Shown here piece by piece: positions 43,102 to 51,666 of a stretch of DNA of 64,000 nt. Under the pieces are notes generated by a model. That model did not search any database. It was not told where the DNA came from and saw nothing but the letters and a program-made list of their open reading frames with translations. The position numbers and the translations under genes are program-made. The stretch lies in assembly GCF_008386695.1 (NCBI RefSeq), contig NZ_VUOC01000004.1, positions 2,606,327 to 2,670,326 on the forward strand, read 5' to 3'. This DNA is from Chitinophaga agrisoli. GTDB taxonomy: Bacteria > Bacteroidota > Bacteroidia > Chitinophagales > Chitinophagaceae. Numbering within the stretch: position 1 is the stretch's first letter; each line of letters begins with the position of its first letter.

Positions 43102-43581
43102 ATGAAAGAACAAAGACGACTTTCTTTTCCATTGTTTAACAGGCTATGTGAACGGAATACAGGAAATAAGTATGTGAGCGAATGCATCCACTGCATTAGA
43201 TCTGAAGACTGTTTGTATTTTCCAGGCCTTATCATGCCTTATGATCATATCTTCTCACTATACTCGACCAGACTAAAAATTGCAAAGGACAAAGTCACTG
43301 ATGCAGATTTCATCAGTGACTTTGAGCGCACAGTTGATAGTATGAAAGAAATTAAATCGAATGATCTGGGGCTTGTCTCACTGCATACAGAATCCTATAC
43401 ATATGTTGTCTTTTATGAGCCAGATAATGAGATAATTCTAGGAATATTAAGAAGTAAGAACAACGAAGGGCTCAGAGACCTGGAAACTCTACAAACCGAA
43501 CAGATTGCCCAAGGATTGACATCATCAATGCTCAAATATTCAAAAGGAGTATTTGTGAGAGACTGGAAGCGCCCCTCATAG
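43102..43581 (+). CDS. hypothetical protein
   Basis: 159 aa from MKEQRRLSFPLFNRL. Four Cys in the N-terminal third (LCERN, ECIHC, EDCLYF) could bind a metal; the rest is alpha/beta with no family recognised. Soluble. It stands alone just outside the right end of the element. Confidence 0.65.
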   Translation: MKEQRRLSFPLFNRLCERNTGNKYVSECIHCIRSEDCLYFPGLIMPYDHIFSLYSTRLKIAKDKVTDADFISDFERTVDSMKEIKSNDLGLVSLHTESYTYVVFYEPDNEIILGILRSKNNEGLRDLETLQTEQIAQGLTSSMLKYSKGVFVRDWKRPS

Positions 43582-43667
43582 GGAAGGAACACAGTTACAT
43601 ATACAAAAAAAACTAATTTGAATACGTAAAATATCCTATTTTTGACCCTCAAATAAATCCCTTACCC

Positions 43668-44231
43668 ATGAAATTTTATCGGCGTTACCCGTATTAGCCA
43701 TTATTGCGTTGACATCTTTGCAGGTCAGTGTTTCATCCTGCAGCAAAGAAAAATACCGATACTCTTATTATCCGCGACACAGTGCATATTACTGATACCC
43801 TGCAGCTTAAAGACACGGCAATGACCACCACCATTCTTACCTCTACTGCCTGGAAAACGCAGGAGTCAAGGTGGATAAGAAATAATATTTATGGCTATTA
43901 TCTGAGAGGCGGATCCGGTAATATGGAGAGCCTGGATATTCAGACACTAACCTTCCGTGCAGATGGTACCGGCACCCATTACAACGCAGACGGCTATACC
44001 GTTCAGTTTAACTGGGAATGGCTTAATAACCAGAAAACTTCTTTAAAATATACTGATCATTATCCGGCGCCTACGGGCGATCATGGTGTAGTGTGGGAGC
44101 ATATCGTTTATAAGAACGGCGCCATCAAATTTGGTGAATATGTTTCGCAATCTACTACACAAAAGGTGGCAGGCTATTCCATCTGGATACCGGTGTCCTT
44201 TAATCAGAACGTAAACCTGCGCCTGGATTAA
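43668..44231 (+). pseudogene. lipoprotein gene with two compensating indels
   Basis: A lipoprotein signal (ILSALPVLAIIALTSLQVSVSSC) is read in a different frame from both its ATG (43668) and the mature domain. One missing A near 43671-43673 and one extra A near 43745-43750 restore a single protein: MKKILSAL...SSC-SKE-NTDTLIIRDTVHI. As it stands only the part from about 43728 is open (167 codons). The mature domain (TLTFRADGTGTHYNADG) resembles a small beta-barrel lipocalin-like lipoprotein. Confidence 0.55.
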
Positions 44232-44291
44232 TTCCCGGAGGTATATCCAAATAAATGGAGCTGTATTGAAATAGTGTTAGGAATAAGAACT

Positions 44292-44400
44292 TCACTGGGG
44301 CGTCTTCTGATTGAAGACGCCTTTTGGTTTTGTAACAGCTCGTAGCTGCCTGTGGAAGTTCTCAATGGTATTGGTCATAACAGCAGACAAAATATTAGCC
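44292..44400 (-). pseudogene. IS256-family transposase remnant
   Basis: On the minus strand about 35 codons read AVMTNTIENFHRQLRAVTKPKG and then VFNQKTPQ-stop, the well-known C-terminal region of IS256/Mutator-type transposases (TNAIESLNRQLRKVTKTKG in typical members). No intact copy or terminal repeat is present nearby. Confidence 0.7.
44299..44330 (+). terminator. hairpin used as terminator
   Basis: GGCGTCTTC-TGATT-GAAGACGCC followed by TTTTGGTTTT. It lies inside the transposase remnant and about 70 bases after the broken lipoprotein gene. Confidence 0.6.
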
Positions 44401-44488
44401 CCACTCTGCGAGAAATATATAGAACGATTGTGTAACTTACAATAATATCCACTAATGCTAAATTAACATTGTAAAAAGTTATATATCC

Positions 44489-44827
44489 ATGAAAAACATC
44501 ATCCTGGCCACCACTACAGCTTTAGTAATTTTCTCCTGCGGTACGGCAGAAAACCCCGCCACTAATCCAAACAATCAAGAGGCGTTAACAGAAGTAAAAA
44601 AGGAACCTAAAATAAAAGATGCAGTTATAACTGAAGCTAATGTCCTTTATGCTGCAGTAGATGATGACGGCACCCGGCGTGACGGCTACGCGCAGTATCT
44701 CTGCCAGGTACTGGCGGAACATAATTCGACTGTTAACTGGATAAAGGTTGTAAAGTATGGTTCCTCAAATGATCCTAAAGCAGATAATGCCTATGGCGTC
44801 CTGCTTGGTGAGGCCCATTGTAACTAA
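44489..44827 (+). CDS. small lipoprotein
   Basis: 112 aa with lipobox LVIFSC (Cys 17) and a Asn/Thr/Glu-rich linker, then a domain of about 60 residues (DAVITEANVLYAAVDDDGTRRDGYAQYLCQVL). No family recognised. Confidence 0.7.
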   Translation: MKNIILATTTALVIFSCGTAENPATNPNNQEALTEVKKEPKIKDAVITEANVLYAAVDDDGTRRDGYAQYLCQVLAEHNSTVNWIKVVKYGSSNDPKADNAYGVLLGEAHCN

Positions 44828-45065
44828 AAATGCTTTACATATTCTAATAAATGTAATCCTACAACAATTGTACAATAAGTGACGCATCAATAATATCCCA
44901 TATACTACGTAAATAACATTTACGCCCAAAGAACATACTCATACCTGAAGCAATTTTTCGCCACCGCGATAACTTTTCCGGTTTTCGGCTAAACTAAACC
45001 CAGATTTGGATAAATTCTCCCGCCCAAAGCAGATGATCTTCGCATCAACAAAAGAGAAGACTATA

Positions 45066-45956
45066 ATGCGCGTATTTGTCACAGGAGCCACAGGCTTTAT
45101 CGGTACTGCCATTGTGCAGGAATTAATAAATGCCGGTCACCAGGTATTAGGGCTGGCACGTTCAGATGCATCAGCCCAAAAATTGATCGATGCAGGTGCA
45201 GCAATTCATCGGGGTGACCTGGAAGATCTCGACAACCTGCGCAGCGGAGCTGCGTCTGCAGACGGCGTGATCCATGCAGGGTTTATCCATGACTTTACTC
45301 GGTTCCGGGAAGTTTGCCAGGTAGATAAAATAGCCATTGAAACCATCGGTGAAGTATTGGCCAATTCTGACCGCCCCTTTATTATCACATCCGGCACGGC
45401 GTTGACCAGCCCCGGAAAACTGGCAACGGAAGATATCATACCCCCGCTCAACCCCGCCTGGCCAAGGGCTTCCGAACAGGCCGCAGATACTGTCGCCGCG
45501 CTAGGGGTCCGCGCAGCAGTCATTCGCCTGTCGCCGTCTGTGCATGGTGATGAGGATAAACACGGATTTATACCAATACTGGTTAAGATCGCACGCGAAA
45601 AGGGAGTTTCTGCTTATGTAGGCGAAGGACTCAACCGATGGAACGCTGTACATAGGCTGGATGCAGCTCATTTATACAGATTGGCCTTAGAGAATGCTAC
45701 ACCGGGAGCTCGCTTTCATGGTTCTGCGGAGGAAGCCATCACAACCAGAACGATAGCCGAAGCCATAGGAAAACAACTGAACATCCCCGTAGCATCAGTT
45801 GCGCCGGAAGCGGCCGCAGAACATTTTGGCTGGTTCTCGCACATGGCGGCGATCGACTGCCCCGCATCCAGCAAGCAGACACGGGAAAACTTGAACTGGC
45901 GTCCAACACACCCCGCTTTGCTTACAGATATTGAAAATGGCGTTTATACCAGATAA
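45066..45956 (+). CDS. NAD-dependent epimerase/SDR family protein
   Basis: A 296-aa extended-type SDR: MRVFVTGATGFIGTAIVQELINAG is the Rossmann GxxGxxG region. The body reads like atypical SDRs of the YwnB/NmrA-like or dihydroflavonol reductase-like group; a YxxxK motif is not evident. The ATG at 45066 starts right at the first strand; the longer frame from 45006 is not favoured. An AraC regulator follows on the same strand. Confidence 0.85.
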   Translation: MRVFVTGATGFIGTAIVQELINAGHQVLGLARSDASAQKLIDAGAAIHRGDLEDLDNLRSGAASADGVIHAGFIHDFTRFREVCQVDKIAIETIGEVLANSDRPFIITSGTALTSPGKLATEDIIPPLNPAWPRASEQAADTVAALGVRAAVIRLSPSVHGDEDKHGFIPILVKIAREKGVSAYVGEGLNRWNAVHRLDAAHLYRLALENATPGARFHGSAEEAITTRTIAEAIGKQLNIPVASVAPEAAAEHFGWFSHMAAIDCPASSKQTRENLNWRPTHPALLTDIENGVYTR

Positions 45957-46109
45957 GAGCGATGAAATTATAACTGGTTCCTCAGGGAATATTAGGCAGC
46001 CGCTGACAAAGCTTTACCGGAACCGGCCGAAAATGGGATCCGCCATATCCGCGGTCTTGCCAGGGAGCTTGCTGCCGTATACCAGAAAAATAGCGAACTT
46101 TAACTCACG

Positions 46110-47033
46110 ATGAACAACCACCAAATTTTCCGTTTTCACACCATCACCGAATATCACCGGGCTACAGGCCTGCCTAACCCGGCACATCCGCTGATCAGCG
46201 TGGTACATATGGATGATTTGAACACCCCCCTCGCTGAGAGCCCGTTCAGCCTGATCTATGATTTTTATTCGATCTCAATGAAGAGGGTGAGGAACGCGAA
46301 ATTCAAATACGGGCAGCGTACCAGCGATTTCGATGACGGCGTATTGTTCTTTATGTCCCCCGGACAAGTCTTTGGGGTGGAATTTGAAAAAAGTGCAGTA
46401 ATGCACCACCCCGAAGGCTGGATGATCCTGATCCATCCAGACTTTTTATGGAACACGCCGCTGGCTAAAAACATAAAAAAATATGAGTTCTTTAATTACG
46501 CTGTTAATGAAGCGCTTTATTTATCAGACAAGGAAGAAACGATGCTTACCGCTATCGTTCAAAATATTGAACAAGAGTATCATACCAATATTGACCGGTT
46601 TAGTGAGAACGTGATCACCGCTCAACTCGAACTTTTACTAACTTATTCTGAAAGGTTCTACCAACGGCAGTTCATCACCCGCAAGGTTGCCAGTCATGAG
46701 ATGCTAAGCAAACTGGAAGATCTGCTAGCCAGTTACTTTAACAGCGGCGCACTTGCCCAAAAAGGACTGCCCAGTGTGACCTACATAGCTGAGAACCTAA
46801 ACATTTCACCAGGCTACCTGAGCACCTTGCTTAAACACCTGACCGGACAGAATACTCAGCAGCATTTGCACAACAAGCTGATCGAACTGGCTAAAGAGAA
46901 ACTCTCAACAACCAACCTATCAGTTAGCGAGATCGCTTATGAGTTGGGTTTTGAGCACCTGCAATCCTTCAGTAAACTGTTTAAAACCAAAACCAGCCTC
47001 TCTCCACTGGAGTTTCGCCGTTCTTTTAATTGA
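46110..47033 (+). CDS. AraC-family transcriptional regulator
   Basis: 307 aa. The N-terminal 180 residues are an AraC-type cupin-like sensor domain, the C-terminal 100 the double helix-turn-helix (VTYIAENLNISPGYLSTLLKHLTG, LSVSEIAYELGFEHLQSFSKLFKTKTSLSPLEFRR). Probably controls the SDR gene 150 bases upstream. Confidence 0.92.
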   Translation: MNNHQIFRFHTITEYHRATGLPNPAHPLISVVHMDDLNTPLAESPFSLIYDFYSISMKRVRNAKFKYGQRTSDFDDGVLFFMSPGQVFGVEFEKSAVMHHPEGWMILIHPDFLWNTPLAKNIKKYEFFNYAVNEALYLSDKEETMLTAIVQNIEQEYHTNIDRFSENVITAQLELLLTYSERFYQRQFITRKVASHEMLSKLEDLLASYFNSGALAQKGLPSVTYIAENLNISPGYLSTLLKHLTGQNTQQHLHNKLIELAKEKLSTTNLSVSEIAYELGFEHLQSFSKLFKTKTSLSPLEFRRSFN

Positions 47034-47209
47034 AATGCTTAGCCACATTTTCCTTGCTGGTGAGCATTCTGTAACCTCAATGATTTTTCGTGCTGTGACG
47101 ATGCGCTACCCGCGCTGAATTCCATGGCTTTTCAACACTTCCCTCGCACTTTCTATAGCCGTTTACCAAACAACCTCTCATTAATCAAGGTCACCACCCG
47201 TCCAACAAC

Positions 47210-48442
47210 TCAATCACATCGATTAACAACCTTTCCCTCCTTCATAACAAAAACAACGTGTTCAAGCGTTTCCACCTTTACTAACGGATCTTCATCCACC
47301 GCAATAATATCAGCCAGATATCCTGGCTCCAGCAATCCAATCTTTCCAGGTCCAGCCACTAGCTCACCAGAATTCATCGTTGCCGAACGGAGGATCTGCG
47401 CATTGCTCATTCCCGATTGGCTATAGGCGTGATAGGTACTCACCGTCACTTCGCCCCGGTTACGCTGTGCATCGTAATAATACATATCTGACCCAAACGC
47501 AATCTTGACCCCAGCTTCCAGCGCGCGTTTGATGCGTTGCTGATATCTGTCAACACCAGTCCGGTCAGTTGGCACCAGGTAAATTCCCTTTTCAGCCATT
47601 AATTTCAATACCGGAGCAGACAGCGTGTAGCCATGTTCAATTGAATTTACACCGGCATTGATGGCGTTTAGGGCTGGTTGGTCTCCGTTGGTGGCGTGCG
47701 CGGCAACTTTCAGATTGGCCGCCTTAGCCTCCTGAACGATAGCAGTCAGTTCCTCCTGGTTCAGGGATAGTTGATTGTTATTGACAATGACCTTGATGCA
47801 ATCAGCGCCGTTAAAGACGGCTTCTCTTACCGCCTTGCGGGCTTCCTCCGCTCCGCAAATTTCGCTATACTCTTTTGGTACAAGCACCTTTCGGGCGTCC
47901 GGTGTCATTTTACTGAATTGTCCTCCAATCGGGGACAAAGCGCGGGTGGCAGCGTAGATACGCGGCCCTGGAAGCCAGTTTTTGTTTATGGCGTCTCGCA
48001 ACGCAACGTCGGTATTTTCTCCGGAATTGCCCAGGTCCCTTACGGTGGTGTAGCCCGCCAATAGCATATCCCGTGCGTTGCGGGCGCCAATCAATGCCCG
48101 CGTGGCATTATCGGTTATCGCCGTTTCGGTTACGATATTAGCTCCAGCTACTTTTTCCAATTCATACTGGTATTCGTGACATAAATGACTGTGTGCGTCG
48201 ACCAAACCAGGCAACAAGTATTTGCCTCCCAGGTCAATTATGATTGCATCAGACGGGATGTTCGGGCCACTATCTACCTTTTCTATTTTGCCCTGCCGGC
48301 AGTAGATCAGGACCGGTGTGATCAGTTGCCCCTTGCGAACGTCAACAAGAGCTTTCGCCTTGATAACGGTTAACTTGTCCTGAGCACTGACATGGAGAAA
48401 AGCGGTCAGGCAACATAAGATTGCGTAAATGCGAATTATCAT
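47210..48442 (-). CDS. exported metal-dependent amidohydrolase
   Basis: 410 aa with signal peptide (MIIRIYAILCCLTAFLHVSA). Amidohydrolase signatures: LLPGLVDAHSHL (HxH metal site), later VAAHATNGD, NSIEHGYTL and IAFGSD (metal Asp). Similar to imidazolonepropionase-like or Xaa-Pro dipeptidase-like enzymes of the periplasm. The start at 48442 is chosen for the signal peptide. Confidence 0.88.
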   Translation of the reverse strand: MIIRIYAILCCLTAFLHVSAQDKLTVIKAKALVDVRKGQLITPVLIYCRQGKIEKVDSGPNIPSDAIIIDLGGKYLLPGLVDAHSHLCHEYQYELEKVAGANIVTETAITDNATRALIGARNARDMLLAGYTTVRDLGNSGENTDVALRDAINKNWLPGPRIYAATRALSPIGGQFSKMTPDARKVLVPKEYSEICGAEEARKAVREAVFNGADCIKVIVNNNQLSLNQEELTAIVQEAKAANLKVAAHATNGDQPALNAINAGVNSIEHGYTLSAPVLKLMAEKGIYLVPTDRTGVDRYQQRIKRALEAGVKIAFGSDMYYYDAQRNRGEVTVSTYHAYSQSGMSNAQILRSATMNSGELVAGPGKIGLLEPGYLADIIAVDEDPLVKVETLEHVVFVMKEGKVVNRCD

Positions 48443-48712
48443 GGCCAAAGTTTAAACATTGAAGGGTCAAATATCTGCTTTGGCTATCAGATGACTATTG
48501 GAGTAACGGCCAAAACAAAGTAAAACGCTCATCGTTTCAGTTATTATGTGAATATCTACACGCCAATAACACAATATATAAAATTTTTCATATAATCAAC
48601 CTGCACTGCTCCTTATGGCTTGCTGGTTTCCAAGCGACCCAAGACCTAACGAAGCTAATTTGGCGCTAGAACGCCTCTGATACTATCTCAATTCTTTCTG
48701 TTAAATTTAAAC

Positions 48713-49189
48713 ATGCGAGTAGAACAAGAAACACAACTTATCAACCTCACAGACGAAAACATCATGGACCTACACTCCATGATCAACGAATCAAAACACC
48801 TTGGCTACAATTTCCTACAAAGAACAATCGATGACTGGAATACCGGCGCTAACAAGTTTAATAAACCTGGTGAAAACTTATGGGGCCTATTCTTAAAAAA
48901 AGACCTGATAGGCATCGGCGGCCTTAATATCGACCCCTATGCCCTCCTACCAAAAGTTGGCCGGGTGCGACACCTGTACGTCCGGGAAGCTCTCCGCCGG
49001 GCAGGCTACGCAACTTTAATAATGAACAAAATAATAGACGAGGCTAGCCATAGTTTTACTGTATTACGATTATTCACTGACAATCCTACGGCTGCATCAT
49101 TTTACGAAAAATTGGGCTTTAAACAAACCGGCGAATATAAAGCGAGCCATTTTTTAACGCTGCCAGTCCATAAGCCGGACAGGTATTAA
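48713..49189 (+). CDS. GNAT-family N-acetyltransferase
   Basis: 158 aa. Acetyl-CoA-binding motif A is VRHLYVREALRRAGYATLIM, with the preceding strand LIGIGGLNI, and the C-terminal FYEKLGFKQTGEY is typical. Substrate unknown. Confidence 0.9.
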   Translation: MRVEQETQLINLTDENIMDLHSMINESKHLGYNFLQRTIDDWNTGANKFNKPGENLWGLFLKKDLIGIGGLNIDPYALLPKVGRVRHLYVREALRRAGYATLIMNKIIDEASHSFTVLRLFTDNPTAASFYEKLGFKQTGEYKASHFLTLPVHKPDRY

Positions 49190-49323
49190 TAACTTATCTA
49201 CTGCTATTTTCAATTACTATCGCCATTTTATGTGTTTTTAACGTAGGCAGGCGGAAAAAGCTATAATACTAAAATAACCATATACATAAACATTAATTAT
49301 ATATATTTATTCCCGGAAATGCC

Positions 49324-50667
49324 TTGCAGCCATTCTGCCTACCAAAAGCTACTACTACAAACATAACAATCAACGTCTTGAACCACTCACAAAGCGCCAA
49401 AACAAACAAAGGGTCGTCTTCAGCCAGCAGTACTCAGGCGGGGAACGGCGGTAAAAGCATGCCTGCTGTCCCGGTTAACCTCTCAACAGATGCGTCAACG
49501 CAGCTCAAAGAGGAACAGCCAGACAACGATACGGCTGCTCAAATAAAGCCTTTTCGCCCCAGCATGCTGGTTCAAAGGAAAAATAATACCACCTCGCCAA
49601 CTGTATTTCAGCTTGTACCAGATGAGAAGCTTGACGCGCTGATCGCGCAAGTGAACAAGGAGTTCGAGGGGCGTGATGAGGAACTGCTGCCCGACAATGC
49701 AAAGGACCTATATCTGGCCAAATATCCTTATGCACCAAAGCGGCTGGAACAAACTGAGGAGTTTGTGCTGGGGCAATTGCGTAAAAGAACGATGGTAAAC
49801 CGCGATCAGCGGAAACAGAAAGGTGCAGAACGGAAACTGGCCCTTGATCAACGGGTTGCATCGGAAGCAGAACATTATACGCCAATGGGGGAAGCGCAGC
49901 GGTCTATCGAGCTGCTTACCGGGATGCTGCTCACAATATCAAGACATATGGATATCAGTGGTATGATCGGCAAGCTCGAAACTTCACTCCGGTCAAAATC
50001 CTGTAAAGATTGCCGCATTACATTCAAAGGGCATGTGCTGGAAATCTTTATTAGCTACATAAGATTAATACAAGGCGGGCAACTGGCCGAGCCATCAGGT
50101 AAGGCAGATGTTCTTTTTAGTGCTGATGACACCCAATACGCTGTACAGGCAAAATGGGGTACTACCGACATGCTTTATGATCTTGCCGCCGGCGCCTTCA
50201 ATCAGCTAATGGGCTTATCTTCCGGAGGCGAAGACAAACCGAAGACAGCGGAAGTACCTCCTGACGGATCAGTTAGGACCGCGCATCTTTTTGTGGAGGC
50301 GTCAGTAGATGAGGCGGGCACATTAGTAAAAGAGGTTGTAAGTGCCTACAAAGCCAGGCACAAAGGATTTGGTAAATTCAGTTTGCTTGGCAAACCAGTA
50401 CAGGCACTGCTGGATATCTTTGACAAAAGAACCCAAAATCTCTGCCAGATCATCATCGACTTTCCTGATGGTACTCCCGGATCCATGCAGCTTACGCGTG
50501 ATATAATAGTTCCCCAGGCAGCCCGGACAGCTAAAAACAATCAGCCTTTCCTTGAACCAAATGCGGGCGATCTGGTAACCGCTGTGGATCTTATCTGTTC
50601 TCTTTCGCCTGATGACCGCGCGTTGATCATAAACCGCGATCTGGCTAGAACAAAAGAGGTATTGTAA
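49324..50667 (+). CDS. putative nuclease effector (toxin-like)
   Basis: 447 aa, start uncertain (TTG at 49324 or TTG at 49378, MNHSQSAKTNKG). The N-terminal 100 residues are a low-complexity leader rich in Ser, Thr and Gln, ending MLVQRKNN and VFQLVPDEK, the style of Bacteroidetes secreted or eCIS-delivered effectors. The C-terminal part has KADVLFSADDTQYAVQAKW, which fits a PD-(D/E)xK nuclease core with QxK in place of ExK. The 128-aa gene downstream may be its partner. A TATATTTA box about 20 bases upstream may be the promoter. Confidence 0.6.
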   Translation: MQPFCLPKATTTNITINVLNHSQSAKTNKGSSSASSTQAGNGGKSMPAVPVNLSTDASTQLKEEQPDNDTAAQIKPFRPSMLVQRKNNTTSPTVFQLVPDEKLDALIAQVNKEFEGRDEELLPDNAKDLYLAKYPYAPKRLEQTEEFVLGQLRKRTMVNRDQRKQKGAERKLALDQRVASEAEHYTPMGEAQRSIELLTGMLLTISRHMDISGMIGKLETSLRSKSCKDCRITFKGHVLEIFISYIRLIQGGQLAEPSGKADVLFSADDTQYAVQAKWGTTDMLYDLAAGAFNQLMGLSSGGEDKPKTAEVPPDGSVRTAHLFVEASVDEAGTLVKEVVSAYKARHKGFGKFSLLGKPVQALLDIFDKRTQNLCQIIIDFPDGTPGSMQLTRDIIVPQAARTAKNNQPFLEPNAGDLVTAVDLICSLSPDDRALIINRDLARTKEVL

Positions 50668-50730
50668 GCCATCATTCCAGCCGCACAATCCCATGCCTAA
50701 CCGCATACAACACCAATCCCGTCACATTCC

Positions 50731-51117
50731 TTGACCCCGTTTTCTGTAGCAAATTATTCCGATGGGCGCAGTGAGATCAGCCCCTGTACGGTTACCTGTA
50801 TGAACGGAGACCTTTACTTACAGGTAGGCAACCTTATTATTACAAGAAAAAATGGCAAATGGACCGCCAGGAACGCCCAAAAGATCTTGAGTGACGACGG
50901 CCTGCAGGTCTTTCAGGCACGTTTCTATCCAGACGGCAGCGAGATCTACTCCACCAAACGAGGTTTAATTATGCATTACGAGGATCCTGCCAAGGACTCG
51001 AGAAAGTATACAGACAAAGACATTCAAACCCTCTGGTTCTGTAAAGGGGTATCCAGTCAGGCACTGGCGGCCAGGGAATTGATCAACGAGGTAAAGACTG
51101 CCGCCACCCAACAATAG
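50731..51117 (+). CDS. hypothetical protein, possible immunity partner
   Basis: 128 codons opening at a TTG; the first ATG is at 50800 (MNGDLYLQVGN), but the residues before it (SDGRSEISPCTVTC) look like real protein, so the 5' end may be truncated or the start non-ATG. A small beta-rich domain, unrecognised. It follows the effector gene by 63 bases. Confidence 0.5.
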   Translation: MTPFSVANYSDGRSEISPCTVTCMNGDLYLQVGNLIITRKNGKWTARNAQKILSDDGLQVFQARFYPDGSEIYSTKRGLIMHYEDPAKDSRKYTDKDIQTLWFCKGVSSQALAARELINEVKTAATQQ

Positions 51118-51241
51118 GCGAGCTTTTAAGCGCCTAGTGACTTGTGAAGTAAACCGGGTATTATTTTTAGCCGTGTTCACTGTCCGATCCGGAACATAAC
51201 ATGTCCATTTGCGGACAGTCACCAACTCACTATTAAGCATA

Positions 51242-51276
51242 AACAGGCCGTTTCCAGCTGGAAATGGCCTGTTTAA
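51242..51276 (+). terminator. hairpin terminator
   Basis: AACAGGCC-GTTTCC-AGCT-GGAAAT-GGCCTGTTT, a stem of about 14 bp, lying between the possible immunity gene and the PadR gene. Confidence 0.6.
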
Positions 51277-51327
51277 TGAGTTGGCACCCCATTTGTTCGA
51301 TAAAATAGAAACTAATAACCTGCCCCC

Positions 51328-51666
51328 ATGCGTCGGACATATCTGGGTGAATTTGAAGAAATGATCTTACTGATGGTTGCCATCCTTGACGGAGAAGGCT
51401 ACGGCGTTACCATCAGCGAAGCGCTGGAAGCGCATACCGGACGTATCGTTACTTTCGGAACAGTACATAACACCCTCATCCGCCTGGAAGAGAAGGGATT
51501 TGTGACATCAGCGCTGGGCGGCGCCACCGCCGAACGTGGTGGCCGGCGTAAACGGCTGTTCCGCGTTACGGCGCTGGGAAGCCAGGCGTTGCAGGAAATT
51601 CAGCAGCTCCGCCAGCACCTTTGGCAGTTATTACCACCTCACACGCTTCGATTGGGCGGCATATGA
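51328..51666 (+). CDS. PadR-family regulator
   Basis: 112 aa with the PadR winged helix (LGEFEEMILLMVAILDGEGYGVTISEALE, TVHNTLIRLEEKGFVTS, GGRRKRLFRVTALG). Its TGA stop overlaps the ATG of the permease (ATGA), so the two are translationally coupled. This regulator probably controls the transporter operon. Confidence 0.9.
   Translation: MRRTYLGEFEEMILLMVAILDGEGYGVTISEALEAHTGRIVTFGTVHNTLIRLEEKGFVTSALGGATAERGGRRKRLFRVTALGSQALQEIQQLRQHLWQLLPPHTLRLGGI

Noticed and set aside
45993-46101. Open frame with AENGIRHIRGLARELAAVYQKN between SDR and AraC genes
   Set aside because: Looks helical but begins right after a stop without a start codon; too short to call a gene remnant.
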